IMG/VR virus record: IMGVR_UViG_3300039159_000067
Span: 1-20,933 of that record
Source of the DNA: a virus
Length of the DNA stretch: 20,933 nt
Strand: one strand, 5' to 3'
In this document: positions 12,927 to 18,751 of the stretch, in pieces
Position numbering within the stretch: the stretch's first letter is position 1
How the letters are laid out: each line of letters begins with the position of its first letter
The notes under the pieces: model-generated
Seen by the model: only the letters and a program-made list of their open reading frames with translations
What the model was told of the DNA's origin: nothing
Database searches by the model: none
Position numbers and translations under genes: made by a program

Positions 12927-12953
12927 AAACTCATAGTAAACGTAAAGACAAAA

Positions 12954-13289
12954 ATGGCAAACCTCCTCAATATCAAAGACGCTGTTAAACAAGAATGGCG
13001 TGTTAGCCCTTGTTACGTTCAGATGCAGTGGGTCATTCGCACCTGCACTGGTACTAATGGTCGCGATTTTTTCTTCCACAGCCCATCCCTCTCCGAGCTG
13101 ACCCGCTGGGTTGATGAGCGCAATGCAGAGAAAATCGCGGCTGAGACCCGTCAAAATACCGATCTGGAACTTCGCGAAGAAATCGTCGAAGAACTGATGG
13201 CAAATGGTTATGCTCGTCACGTCGCCATGAACCTCACGAACACAGAAGCCAAGATGCTCGAGCAGGGTCGTCTGGTAGGAGTTGTCTGA
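12954..13289 (+). CDS. hypothetical protein, 111 aa
   Basis: The start at 12954 (MANLLNIKDAVKQEWRV) is chosen because an upstream in-frame start at 12915 lies within the promoter. The N-terminal half has a beta-type core (YVQMQWVIRTCTG...DFFFHSPSLSELTRWVDERN), and the C-terminal half is helical and acidic (ELREEIVEELMANGYARHVAMNLTN). The family is not recognised. Confidence 0.75.
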   Translation: MANLLNIKDAVKQEWRVSPCYVQMQWVIRTCTGTNGRDFFFHSPSLSELTRWVDERNAEKIAAETRQNTDLELREEIVEELMANGYARHVAMNLTNTEAKMLEQGRLVGVV

Positions 13290-13290
13290 A

Positions 13291-13485
13291 ATGAAACTTC
13301 TTTACACAAACGAAGACGTAGCATTCCAACTGGAAAACGAGAGCCTGATGTATTCAGATGCCTACGCGGATTTCCTGATGGAAAACTACATCGGCGATCG
13401 GCCGATCTGTAATGGTGACATGCTTCTTGAGCTCATGGAGCGCAGTGTCATGTTCAATGAATTCCTACTGAGCATTGAAAAATGA
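13291..13485 (+). CDS. 64-aa acidic hypothetical protein
   Basis: TAGGAG at 13275-13280 sits about 10 nt before the ATG at 13291, so that start is preferred to an in-frame TTG at 13282 that would abut the ribosome-binding site. The product (MKLLYTNEDVAFQLENESLMYSD...) is very acidic and helical, and overlaps the next ATG by 4 nt. Function unknown; such acidic small proteins can be DNA mimics, but nothing specific supports that. Confidence 0.7.
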   Translation: MKLLYTNEDVAFQLENESLMYSDAYADFLMENYIGDRPICNGDMLLELMERSVMFNEFLLSIEK

Positions 13486-13691
13486 AATACTTCTTCGGTG
13501 AGACGAAAGGTCTCAAGGCTGAAATTGAACGTCATCGTGTCGAGGAGCAGAAGCTCATGAAGAAGCTCGAAGAACTCGGTGATCTTATGGATCCTTCCAC
13601 GATCGCTTTCCGCCGCACCTATGTTCGCCTGTTGGCTCAACTTCAGCAAAGCAAAGCAGAAGTCCTGACCCGCCTCGGTCGGGTTAAGTGA
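13482..13691 (+). CDS. 69-aa coiled-coil protein
   Basis: The start MKYFFGETKGLKAEIERHR is followed by heptad-like helices (EEQKLMKKLEELGDLMD and RRTYVRLLAQLQQSKAEVL). It is coupled to the upstream gene by ATGA. Its TGA is one base before the TTTACT of promoter copy 7. Role unknown. Confidence 0.72.
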   Translation: MKYFFGETKGLKAEIERHRVEEQKLMKKLEELGDLMDPSTIAFRRTYVRLLAQLQQSKAEVLTRLGRVK

Positions 13692-13692
13692 T

Positions 13693-13721
13693 TTTACTTT
13701 TATCGCACATCGCGTTATAAT
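13693..13721 (+). promoter_or_regulatory. phage promoter, copy 7 (leaderless type)
   Basis: TTTACTTTTATC at 13693-13704, a 17-bp spacer, TATAAT at 13716-13721, AAACTC, then ATG at 13728. The whole 36-nt intergenic region is promoter. Confidence 0.88.
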
Positions 13722-13727
13722 AAACTC

Positions 13728-14084
13728 ATGCAAAAATATACCTTCTCTGATGATCTTTACTCTGACTTCCATAAGGATGCCCACGGCTTCCGTCCTGGTG
13801 AGTATGGATTCGCCAAATGGTCGGCTATGACCGATGACGAAAAGCAAGCCGAGTGGGAATACCTCGGTCAATGTATGGATGAGCGTTCCAAGCAGGCTGC
13901 CGAAGTCGAGAAATACTCTATCAAGAAATTCGAGAAAGTCGTTCTCGCGACTATCGAGTCTGGTGCCAAAGATCGCGCTCAAGCCATCGCCTGGTTGATG
14001 GACGCTGAAGACGTTCGCGGTGACGATGAGTTCTTCTGCTACCTGAACGGTCTTCCGTATGGATACTTCAAGGTGGCTGCATGA
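13728..14084 (+). CDS. conserved phage protein, 118 aa
   Basis: SDDLYSDFHKDAHGFRPGEYGFAKWSAMTDDEKQAEWEYL is a recognisable block found near the N-terminus of hypothetical proteins in many large phages. A helical segment follows, then a C-terminal module (VRGDDEFFCYLNGLPYGYFKV). The start is fixed by the leaderless promoter and conserved N-terminus. No biochemical function is known to me. The stop overlaps the next ATG. Confidence 0.8.
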   Translation: MQKYTFSDDLYSDFHKDAHGFRPGEYGFAKWSAMTDDEKQAEWEYLGQCMDERSKQAAEVEKYSIKKFEKVVLATIESGAKDRAQAIAWLMDAEDVRGDDEFFCYLNGLPYGYFKVAA

Positions 14085-14238
14085 ACTCTGAGTTCAAAGA
14101 ATCAGTCGTCTTCGCGACCAAGTATCCTCCCGCCTCTTGGTGGAAATCGATGATCTTCAACATGACATCGATGCTATCACCGAAGAAATTGAAATGATCG
14201 CTGAAGAAGAAAGTCGCAAAGAAAAACCCATGGAGTGA
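14081..14238 (+). pseudogene. small coiled-coil ORF with apparent frameshift
   Basis: ATG at 14081 (ATGA overlap) opens as MNSEFKESVVFATKY, then becomes unlikely (PPASWWKSMIFNM) and stops at 14195-14197. From about 14137 the -1 frame reads LLVEIDDLQHDIDAITEEI and continues acidic and helical to TGA at 14236-14238. Joined, the two make a plausible helical protein of roughly 50 residues. A one-base indel around 14110-14137 would explain it. No slippery site is visible. Confidence 0.5.
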
Positions 14239-14241
14239 AAA

Positions 14242-14484
14242 ATGACTGAAGCAGAAGTTACATCCACATTAAACGCGATCTGGCTCGGAACTATAGTGAT
14301 CACTCTGCCATTCATTGTGTATGGTGGTCGGAAAATCAACAAAGGCATTAGCATAATCGATGCATTCGGTATGCTGTGTGCTGCATGTATGCCACTTGTC
14401 AACATCATCTTCGCTGTCTGGTTGAACTTCGATAATTTCGATAGTTTCCTGTCCAAGCAACGATGGGTTCCAAAAGATGAGTGA
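14242..14484 (+). CDS. 80-aa two-span membrane protein (intact paralogue)
   Basis: Two spans are visible (TLNAIWLGTIVITLPFIVYGG and IIDAFGMLCAACMPLVNIIFAVWL), separated by the short basic loop RKINKGIS, with a polar C-terminus (NFDNFDSFLSKQRWVPKDE). The next locus (14477-14697) is a diverged, frame-disrupted copy sharing IWL, CPF/LPF, GISI, PxxNI and the terminal F-D--K-F pattern. Function unknown. Confidence 0.75.
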   Translation: MTEAEVTSTLNAIWLGTIVITLPFIVYGGRKINKGISIIDAFGMLCAACMPLVNIIFAVWLNFDNFDSFLSKQRWVPKDE

Positions 14485-14697
14485 TTCTACTTTCTACATC
14501 TGGCTGTTCATCCTCGTGAGTTGGGTGATCACTTGCCCGTTCCTGTTGGTCGGGTTCGGTACAGCATGGGGATTTCCATCGCAGAAATCCTAACTGCGGT
14601 TCTTGTCTCTGCCATACCGTTCTTCAATATCCTTGTCTTGACCGCTATCTGGTTCGATGACATCAAATACTTCTTCACTAAAGATAGGTTCAATTGA
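14477..14697 (+). pseudogene. frame-disrupted paralogue of the 14242 membrane gene
   Basis: ATG at 14477 reads MSDSTFYIWLFILVSWVITCPFLLVG, matching the first span of the upstream gene, but stops at 14591-14593. In the -1 frame, GRVRYSMGISIAEILTAVL and then PFFNILVLTAIWFDDIKYFFTK run to TGA at 14695-14697 and match its second half. The frames exchange near 14548-14556. A one-base deletion in a tandem duplicate is the simplest explanation. Alternatively two short proteins are made, the second from ATG 14566. Confidence 0.7.
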
Positions 14698-14698
14698 T

Positions 14699-14727
14699 TT
14701 TACTTTTATCTTTCAGTGAGCTATAAT
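14699..14727 (+). promoter_or_regulatory. phage promoter, copy 8 (long leader)
   Basis: TTTACTTTTATC at 14699-14710, a 17-bp spacer, TATAAT at 14722-14727. A leader of about 34 nt carries CTAAAGGAAATC, the strongest ribosome-binding site among these operons, before a GTG start at 14768. Confidence 0.88.
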
Positions 14728-14767
14728 AAATCACTGTCTAGTAATAACCCTCCTAAAGGAAATCAAA

Positions 14768-15046
14768 GTGTCTAAAGTCCTCTCCATCGTCTCTTCCATC
14801 ATGGCTAGCAACGGTTCGTTCACCATCGAAGAACTGCAGCAAATCAGGTCGGCTGTGACGTTTGCGGCCCAGAGCCTGCAGAATCGTGTCAAAGCTTCGG
14901 TCCGCGTCGGGTCTGTCGTGAAATGGGGTTCTCGTGATGGTTCGACGATGACCGGTAAGGTCACTCGCAAGGGTTCCAAGTTCATCTATTGCACCACGGA
15001 TCGTGGTAATTGGAAAGTTTCCGCTGAGCTCTGCACCGTTGTATGA
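14768..15046 (+). CDS. 92-aa conserved phage protein with SH3-like C-terminus
   Basis: The GTG start has AAAGGA about 8 nt upstream. Residues 1-42 are helical (MSKVLSIVSSIMASNGSFTIEELQQI...). Residues 44-92 (VRVGSVVKWGSRDGSTMTGKVTRKGSKFIYCTT...WKVSAELCTVV) form a small barrel of the kind that recurs in short phage proteins. It may bind nucleic acid, judged only by the fold. Function unknown. Confidence 0.78.
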   Translation: MSKVLSIVSSIMASNGSFTIEELQQIRSAVTFAAQSLQNRVKASVRVGSVVKWGSRDGSTMTGKVTRKGSKFIYCTTDRGNWKVSAELCTVV

Positions 15047-15167
15047 ACGTCATGCTACCTACCAGAGTAGCCCAGGAAAGCCGGTTGGCTTTCTCGTGGC
15101 TCTCAACAGGGATGGTTTGTCAACGGTGGAGTGCACATTATGCAACCCTCGGTTTCTGGGGTCGTAA
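15039..15167 (+). CDS. 42-aa CxxC protein (TTG start)
   Basis: Three frames are open here; this one reads KPVGFLVALNRDGLSTVECTLCNPRF, by far the most protein-like, with a CTLC knuckle. It would start at TTG 15039 inside the end of the previous gene, and its TAA abuts the next ATG (TAAATG). The competing ATG at 15043 in another frame gives unlikely composition. A 7-bp hairpin (GAAAGCC/GGCTTTC, 15076-15093) lies within it. The start is uncertain. Confidence 0.5.
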   Translation: MYERHATYQSSPGKPVGFLVALNRDGLSTVECTLCNPRFLGS

Positions 15168-15380
15168 ATGAGTTTTCCTGATGACTATTCTTTCTCACGC
15201 GTGAGGAACTCAATCACTGGTGAATTCGTGACGTTGGTTGCGTGGATGCAGTTCTGCCCTGACTACGATTTCCAGATTTCGAAAGATGGGGTCTTCTGGG
15301 CAACGTCCTGGGACCGTAAGGTTACCGATAAGACTCCTCGACCATTTTCCAGGGAAAAACATGAGCTTCAATCCGCCTGA
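15168..15380 (+). CDS. 70-aa hypothetical protein
   Basis: The ATG directly follows the previous stop. The product begins MSFPDDYSFSRVRNSITGEF and is rich in aromatics (WMQFCPDYDFQISKDGVFWATSWDR), suggesting a small beta fold. Its C-terminus overlaps the next gene by 20 nt. The family is not recognised. Confidence 0.65.
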   Translation: MSFPDDYSFSRVRNSITGEFVTLVAWMQFCPDYDFQISKDGVFWATSWDRKVTDKTPRPFSREKHELQSA

Positions 15381-15594
15381 AACCCGCGATGCATTGATCG
15401 ACACGATGTACCTGTGCGCGGGTGTTATTCCGAATTATGTCAAGACCAAGGAGAAGTTTGGGCATGTCTTCAACCTCGCAGTCCCAGGGATGGTCGTGCA
15501 AATCCGCGGACCTAGGTCGATCATGGTAGGAAAAACACTCTACAGGTCCGTTACGGAAGCCCAAGAGGTCATTATGAAGAGGTTCCTCGCATGA
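15361..15594 (+). CDS. 77-aa hypothetical protein
   Basis: Start 15361 (MSFNPPETRDALIDTMYLC) is chosen for the AGGG at 15350-15353 and because further upstream the same frame lies within the previous gene. A helical N-terminus is followed by a beta-type stretch (GHVFNLAVPGMVVQIRGPRSIMVGKTLY) and a C-terminal helix. The stop overlaps the next ATG. Function unknown. Confidence 0.7.
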   Translation: MSFNPPETRDALIDTMYLCAGVIPNYVKTKEKFGHVFNLAVPGMVVQIRGPRSIMVGKTLYRSVTEAQEVIMKRFLA

Positions 15595-15731
15595 CCTATG
15601 AAGAATATTCAAGAAGAATGACATTCCTTAGAGAAGTTCTAAAGGAAGCCCAAGAACACGGGGACTACCATCTAGAAATGGACGTCAGGGAAATGATGAT
15701 CCAATGTAAGGAAAATTACGATGAACGATGA
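15591..15731 (+). CDS. 46-aa helical protein (intact paralogue)
   Basis: The product MTYEEYSRRMTFLREVLKE... is charged and helical. It shares the pattern FL--VL--AQ--G-YH-EM---E with the next, frame-disrupted locus, indicating a tandem duplication. ATGA coupling to the upstream gene and an 11-nt overlap with the downstream ATG support expression. Role unknown. Confidence 0.68.
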   Translation: MTYEEYSRRMTFLREVLKEAQEHGDYHLEMDVREMMIQCKENYDER

Positions 15732-15884
15732 AGACGCGCTCAAGGAAAGATATAAAAAGACATCGAATTCCTGGAGTCTGTCTTGGCTGATGCTCAGGCA
15801 AATGGTTACTATCACCAAGAAATGAATGCTCTAGAAGCTATCCGCCGAACCAATGAGGTCTTTTATGGACATGAAAATGAATGA
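15721..15884 (+). pseudogene. frame-disrupted paralogue of the 15591 gene
   Basis: ATG 15721 begins MNDEDALKERYK, then the frame degrades after a five-A run at 15754-15758. Adding one A restores YKKDIEFLESVLADAQANGYY and an open frame to TGA at 15882-15884. That restored protein (about 54 aa) aligns with the upstream paralogue. A homopolymer indel is the likely cause: true mutation, phase-variable switch or sequencing error. Its 3' end overlaps the mazG start region by 20 nt. Confidence 0.7.
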
Positions 15885-16221
15885 AATTATCAGCAAGATT
15901 ATCCTCCTAGGCAAGACCGATCCAAAGAACCTAGAAGCTCACACACTGAAGTTGATGGAGGAAACGGGTGAACTGGCTGAGGCTGTCAATCACACGCTCG
16001 GTAACCTTCCTCATAAAGAGATGAAGGAACCGTTGGCAGGTGAAGTTGCCGACGTCATCCAGTGTGCAATTGCAGTGATGTGCAAGGCTTACCCAGACAT
16101 GACGGAAGGTGATATCTTCAATGAACTGAATCGTCAGTTAGTCGCGAAGACAGCAAAGTGGGAACGTGTAGTTCATATGCGAGAACTGACGACAAAGGCA
16201 TTAATGGCAGCTGGTTGGTGA
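15865..16221 (+). CDS. mazG-like: MazG-like nucleoside triphosphate pyrophosphohydrolase
   Basis: The 118-aa all-alpha NTP pyrophosphatase has E32-E33-x2-E36 (LMEETGELAEA) and E60-x2-D63 (GEVADVIQCAIAV), the metal-binding pairs of the MazG fold. Such enzymes hydrolyse (d)NTPs to monophosphates; phage forms have been linked to dNTP pool quality and to ppGpp or aberrant nucleotides. It sits among small genes and ends immediately before promoter copy 9. Start 15865 is favoured by GAGG at 15855-15858; starts at 15853, 15871 and 15877 are also in frame. Confidence 0.88.
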   Translation: MDMKMNEIISKIILLGKTDPKNLEAHTLKLMEETGELAEAVNHTLGNLPHKEMKEPLAGEVADVIQCAIAVMCKAYPDMTEGDIFNELNRQLVAKTAKWERVVHMRELTTKALMAAGW

Positions 16222-16250
16222 TTTACTTTTATTACGCATAGAGCTATAAT
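16222..16250 (+). promoter_or_regulatory. phage promoter, copy 9 (leaderless type)
   Basis: TTTACTTTTATT at 16222-16233 directly follows the mazG stop; a 17-bp spacer, TATAAT at 16245-16250, TAACTT, then ATG at 16257. It also reads into the tRNA cluster. Confidence 0.86.
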
Positions 16251-16256
16251 TAACTT

Positions 16257-16466
16257 ATGCAAAAAACATCTGTATCAAAGCCCGAATGTGTAGTTCGCCA
16301 TGTGCGCGATTTTACGGGTGTTCGCTATACGATCCCTGCTCACCTCGAGTTGCGGTTCCAGCGGATGCATACAGCTTGTCAGAGTAAGAATTCTATGGTG
16401 AAGAACTATGATGAGTTCAGTCAGGTGTTCCAAGATTATGTCGATCAAGACGACGAAAGGTATTGA
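16257..16466 (+). CDS. 69-aa hypothetical protein
   Basis: The predicted leaderless ORF begins MQKTSVSKPECVVRHVRDF. It is basic in the first half and acidic at the end (FQDYVDQDDERY). Two cysteines are too far apart to be a knuckle. The family is not recognised. TTGA overlap with the next gene. Confidence 0.68.
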   Translation: MQKTSVSKPECVVRHVRDFTGVRYTIPAHLELRFQRMHTACQSKNSMVKNYDEFSQVFQDYVDQDDERY

Positions 16467-16660
16467 AAATAATATTTCGTGAATTGCCAGAAACCGATTG
16501 GGTGTTGGCTATGCCCGCAATGAACTATCAAGACGGTTGGGTTTCCACTGAGCCAGCTTACACTGCTGAAGACATGAAGCTCTATGCCATGCGAGCTGTT
16601 GAAGACATCCTCGACAATACAAACGCAGCCCTGTTGCGTTTGTTCGGCGACACTAAATAA
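16463..16660 (+). CDS. 65-aa hypothetical protein
   Basis: The TTG start overlaps the previous stop; AAAGG at 16456-16460 is close. The N-terminus MKIIFRELPETDWVLAMPAMNYQDG precedes a helical C-terminal half (AEDMKLYAMRAVEDILDNTNAALLRLFG). No family recognised. It is the last protein gene before the tRNAs. Confidence 0.62.
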   Translation: MKIIFRELPETDWVLAMPAMNYQDGWVSTEPAYTAEDMKLYAMRAVEDILDNTNAALLRLFGDTK

Positions 16661-16664
16661 AACT

Positions 16665-16739
16665 CTGCGATTCTTATAGTGGAAAATAAACCTGCCTTCT
16701 AAGCGGATAACGCTGGTTCGATTCCAGCATCGCGGACCA
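16665..16739 (+). tRNA. tRNA-Arg (anticodon UCU)
   Basis: A 75-nt cloverleaf including encoded CCA. The acceptor CTGCGAT pairs with ATCGCGG (one G-U), the D stem is TTAT/ATAA with GG in the loop, the anticodon loop is CTTCTAA with TCT at 16698-16700, and the T arm GCTGG-TTCGATT-CCAGC is perfect. The anticodon stem CCTGC/GCGGA has a C-A mismatch at the top and one U-G pair. It reads AGA codons. Confidence 0.88.
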
Positions 16740-16770
16740 CCAAATTGAAGAATGCGGCAGAACCGCAGAT

Positions 16771-16845
16771 GCGACGTTAGCATAATGGTAGTGCCGTGCC
16801 CTCATAAGGCATAAGGTGCTGGTTCGACCCCAGCACGTCGCACCA
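16771..16845 (+). tRNA. tRNA with anticodon CAU (elongator Met or Ile2)
   Basis: A 75-nt cloverleaf with encoded CCA. The acceptor GCGACGT/ACGTCGC is perfect, the D stem is GCAT/GTGC, the anticodon stem is GTGCC/GGCAT with loop CTCATAA (CAT at 16803-16805), and the T arm is GCTGG-TTCGACC-CCAGC. The G1-C72 pair rules out an initiator of the usual bacterial type. Met and lysidine-modified Ile cannot be told apart without identity-element analysis. Confidence 0.9.
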
Positions 16846-16850
16846 ATTTT

Positions 16851-16924
16851 CCCGGGTTCGTACAACTGGATAGTACGCTTGTTTCCTAAACTTGAAATGG
16901 TGAGTTCGATTCTCCCGCCTGGGT
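16851..16924 (+). tRNA. tRNA-Arg (anticodon CCU), with stem mismatches
   Basis: 74 nt without encoded CCA. The acceptor is CCCGGGT/GCCTGGG with two G-U pairs, the D stem GTAC/GTAC, the anticodon loop TTCCTAA (CCT at 16885-16887), and the T arm GTGAG-TTCGATT-CTCCC with one mismatch. The anticodon stem CTTGT/ACTTG has two adjacent T-T mismatches, so it may be a decaying gene. If active it would read AGG. Promoter copy 10 begins six bases downstream. Confidence 0.7.
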
Positions 16925-16929
16925 CATAA

Positions 16930-16958
16930 TTTACTTTTATCATGAGCAGAGTTATAAT
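16930..16958 (+). promoter_or_regulatory. phage promoter, copy 10 (leaderless type)
   Basis: TTTACTTTTATC at 16930-16941, a 17-bp spacer, TATAAT at 16953-16958, AAACTC, ATG at 16965. It restarts transcription right after the tRNA cluster. Confidence 0.88.
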
Positions 16959-16964
16959 AAACTC

Positions 16965-17216
16965 ATGAAAACCGCTAAATCAATCAAGGCTCTTCGTGTC
17001 AAACTTGCTGCTCTTCGGGCAGTGTATGAGGTGGAAACTTCCGCCATCTACGAAGAAATCGAGGAAATTCGAAAAGAACGTGGGACTGTCATCAAGACTC
17101 CTGTGTATGAATCATACCATGAAACCGGTCGTTGCGCCGAAATTTACCCAGGAATGAGTGGGCGACCCTCTGCTGCAGATGAAGCCGAATACGCGCGAAT
17201 GCTTGCCTTTCGTTGA
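16965..17216 (+). CDS. 83-aa hypothetical protein with N-terminal coiled coil
   Basis: Residues 1-45 form a long charged helix (MKTAKSIKALRVKLAALRA...YEEIEEIRKERG), likely a coiled coil. The second half is polar (SYHETGRCAEIYPGMSGRPSAADEAEYARML). It is a monocistronic unit between two leaderless promoters: its TGA is immediately followed by the next TTTACT. Role unknown. Confidence 0.72.
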   Translation: MKTAKSIKALRVKLAALRAVYEVETSAIYEEIEEIRKERGTVIKTPVYESYHETGRCAEIYPGMSGRPSAADEAEYARMLAFR

Positions 17217-17245
17217 TTTACTTTTATCAACCTTCGCGTTATAAT
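17217..17245 (+). promoter_or_regulatory. phage promoter, copy 11 (leaderless type)
   Basis: TTTACTTTTATC at 17217-17228, a 17-bp spacer, TATAAT at 17240-17245, AAACTC, ATG at 17252. Confidence 0.88.
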
Positions 17246-17251
17246 AAACTC

Positions 17252-17470
17252 ATGCAAAAACTTCCTACCCTCCTCTCCGGTCTCAAAGGTTCTGTTGAGA
17301 TTCTGAACAAGAACATGTCTCGCCGTTTGGGTGGGGCTTCTATCGGTCAGCGTTACGCTGTGTCCGTCGTCAAGACAGTTGGTGCAGAACGCGTGAAAAT
17401 CGTCTGTGGAAACGGTTTCACCTACATCGTCCCCAACGGCGAATTCTTCGTCTCCCGTTTCCAGGAATAA
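17252..17470 (+). CDS. 72-aa hypothetical protein
   Basis: Start 17252 (MQKLPTLLSGLKGSVEILNK) is set by the promoter; the longer in-frame reading from 17213 would translate the promoter itself. The second half is beta-rich (ASIGQRYAVSVVKTVGAERVKIVCGNGFTYIVPNGEFFV). The family is not recognised. Confidence 0.72.
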   Translation: MQKLPTLLSGLKGSVEILNKNMSRRLGGASIGQRYAVSVVKTVGAERVKIVCGNGFTYIVPNGEFFVSRFQE

Positions 17471-17472
17471 TC

Positions 17473-17655
17473 ATGGTCATCGGTCGCCTCTACGACGATT
17501 CGGCAGATGCTGGCTTCGTCATGGTTTCCGAGAAGACTGGCGCTGAAGTGGTCTTCTTGGTAGACGGTGAGCATCGCGACCACGAGGGTGATATCACCCA
17601 CTGGACTTTTTCGGCATGTGACCGTATCTTCAGCGTCACTGTCTTCAACGATTGA
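17473..17655 (+). CDS. 60-aa acidic hypothetical protein
   Basis: The ATG lies two bases after the previous stop, with AGGAAT upstream. A small beta-type acidic protein (MVIGRLYDDSADAGFVMVSEK...VVFLVDGEHRDHEGD). No family recognised. Confidence 0.68.
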   Translation: MVIGRLYDDSADAGFVMVSEKTGAEVVFLVDGEHRDHEGDITHWTFSACDRIFSVTVFND

Positions 17656-17660
17656 ACAAA

Positions 17661-17945
17661 ATGAAACTCGTAATGAAATATGCCTATGGTGACTTTTACA
17701 CGTTCTCTTGTGACATCACCCTCCCGATCGAAGCCGGTTCCCCTGAGGAAGCGACCATCGAGTTTGAGGACCTGGCTACTGAAGCCTACAAAAAAGTTAT
17801 GAAGGAGTCCGGCTGGATTCATGGTAAGTTTATCTTCTGCGGGCGTGAATTCTCCTACGATGACTTTTGGTTCGGTGATTCTTTGAAAGATCGGGTTTAC
17901 TGCCCACCGTTGTTCTTTACTATCGATGAATGGTTCTCACTATGA
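17661..17945 (+). CDS. 94-aa hypothetical protein
   Basis: ATG 17661 is chosen over a TTG at 17652 that overlaps the previous stop; neither has a good ribosome-binding site. The N-terminus is beta-type (MKLVMKYAYGDFYTFSCDITLPIEA), followed by a helix (EEATIEFEDLATEAYKKVMK) and an aromatic C-terminus. An acidic protein of unknown function. The stop overlaps the next ATG. Confidence 0.7.
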   Translation: MKLVMKYAYGDFYTFSCDITLPIEAGSPEEATIEFEDLATEAYKKVMKESGWIHGKFIFCGREFSYDDFWFGDSLKDRVYCPPLFFTIDEWFSL

Positions 17946-18256
17946 AAGCAAAAGACGAAATCCAACATTGTATCCGTGCATTGTTCGAGATACAAGCATC
18001 CTGCGAGTGGTGGAAGAAGTGTTGCGATGGGAGCTACGAAATGGCTCTGGCGAATTCTGGGATCAAGGAGGTTGAAGATCGTCTTGCTTACCTGAAGTCG
18101 GATGAGGCTAAATTCAACTATCTGGTGCGACTCCGTAATTCAGGTGCCACGAATATGTGGGGAGCCGGTCCATATGTCGCCAAAGAGTTCGGCTTGACAG
18201 AACGCGAAGGTTCGACAATCCTGCTCAAATGGATTGAAACCTTCCAAGGAGAATGA
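17942..18256 (+). CDS. 104-aa conserved phage protein
   Basis: The C-terminal block NYLVRLRNSGATNMWGAGPYVAKEFGLTEREGSTILLKWIETF recurs in small proteins of many unrelated phages, where it forms a helical module of unknown role. The N-terminal half is helical with three cysteines (HCIRALFEIQASCEWWKKCCDG). ATG 17942 overlaps the upstream stop; an in-frame ATG at 17930 is less likely. Confidence 0.76.
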   Translation: MKAKDEIQHCIRALFEIQASCEWWKKCCDGSYEMALANSGIKEVEDRLAYLKSDEAKFNYLVRLRNSGATNMWGAGPYVAKEFGLTEREGSTILLKWIETFQGE

Positions 18257-18258
18257 TA

Positions 18259-18531
18259 ATGTACGTGATCTATGATGTAAGAACAACTCGTCTTTTCAAC
18301 GACAAGCTCTACGCGACTGATTCGTCAGCACGCGGTGCACTTACCCGCTGGGGCAATCAGCAAACCGGTCGTGATACGTCGTTGTTCGCCGTCGCTGATT
18401 CTGACCACTTTCACCGGAAGATTGAGTTGCAAGTGACTCGTCGTAATCTGATGACTGGAACAGAATTCAGTCAACCTATCAACACTCCAATCGGCTGCGA
18501 TCCGAGTATGGAAACTTACTGGTGCATGTGA
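18259..18531 (+). CDS. 90-aa hypothetical protein
   Basis: AAGGAG at 18246-18251 is 7 nt from the ATG at 18259, so this start is chosen over the ATG at 18253 (1-nt spacing). The product (MYVIYDVRTTRLFNDKLYATDSSARGALTRWGN...) resembles short phage/plasmid proteins in which a beta hairpin reports a cellular 'state' line followed by a helix. Function unknown. Confidence 0.7.
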   Translation: MYVIYDVRTTRLFNDKLYATDSSARGALTRWGNQQTGRDTSLFAVADSDHFHRKIELQVTRRNLMTGTEFSQPINTPIGCDPSMETYWCM

Positions 18532-18532
18532 A

Positions 18533-18751
18533 ATGAAATACAATGTCTGGGCTCGTGGTCATTCGTATACCAATTCGTTCGAAGTCTCTGATAAGCCAGC
18601 AGGAAAAACTGGTGGCTGGGCTAGTATCGCTTCATTTCCGGTTACAGACCGATATGACGAAGAAGTTCAGCGGCAACGTGCATATGAATATGCTGCTTAT
18701 CTAAACGTGGCGCATAAGGAAGTCCCATCTATCAGTGAGGTCTTAGGATGA
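18533..18751 (+). CDS. 72-aa hypothetical protein
   Basis: The product MKYNVWARGHSYTNSFEVSDK... is a small alpha/beta protein, with a helix-rich tail (DEEVQRQRAYEYAAYLNVAH). The ATG is one base after the previous stop. The stop overlaps the next start. The family is not recognised. Confidence 0.68.
   Translation: MKYNVWARGHSYTNSFEVSDKPAGKTGGWASIASFPVTDRYDEEVQRQRAYEYAAYLNVAHKEVPSISEVLG

Noticed and set aside
13386-13982. Reverse-strand open frame of 198 codons
   Set aside because: It covers the end of one operon and start of the next, crossing promoter copy 7; codon pattern is a mirror of the + strand genes.
15076-15093. Terminator from the 7-bp hairpin GAAAGCC/GGCTTTC
   Set aside because: No T-run follows and it lies inside a probable coding frame.
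15043-15171. ATG-started ORF with ATGA overlap (MNVMLPTRVAQ...)
   Set aside because: The frame starting at 15039 gives a much more protein-like product with a CxxC motif and an exact TAAATG junction.
17213-17251. N-terminal extension of the 17252 gene
   Set aside because: The extra codons are the promoter sequence itself, which lies upstream of the predicted transcript.
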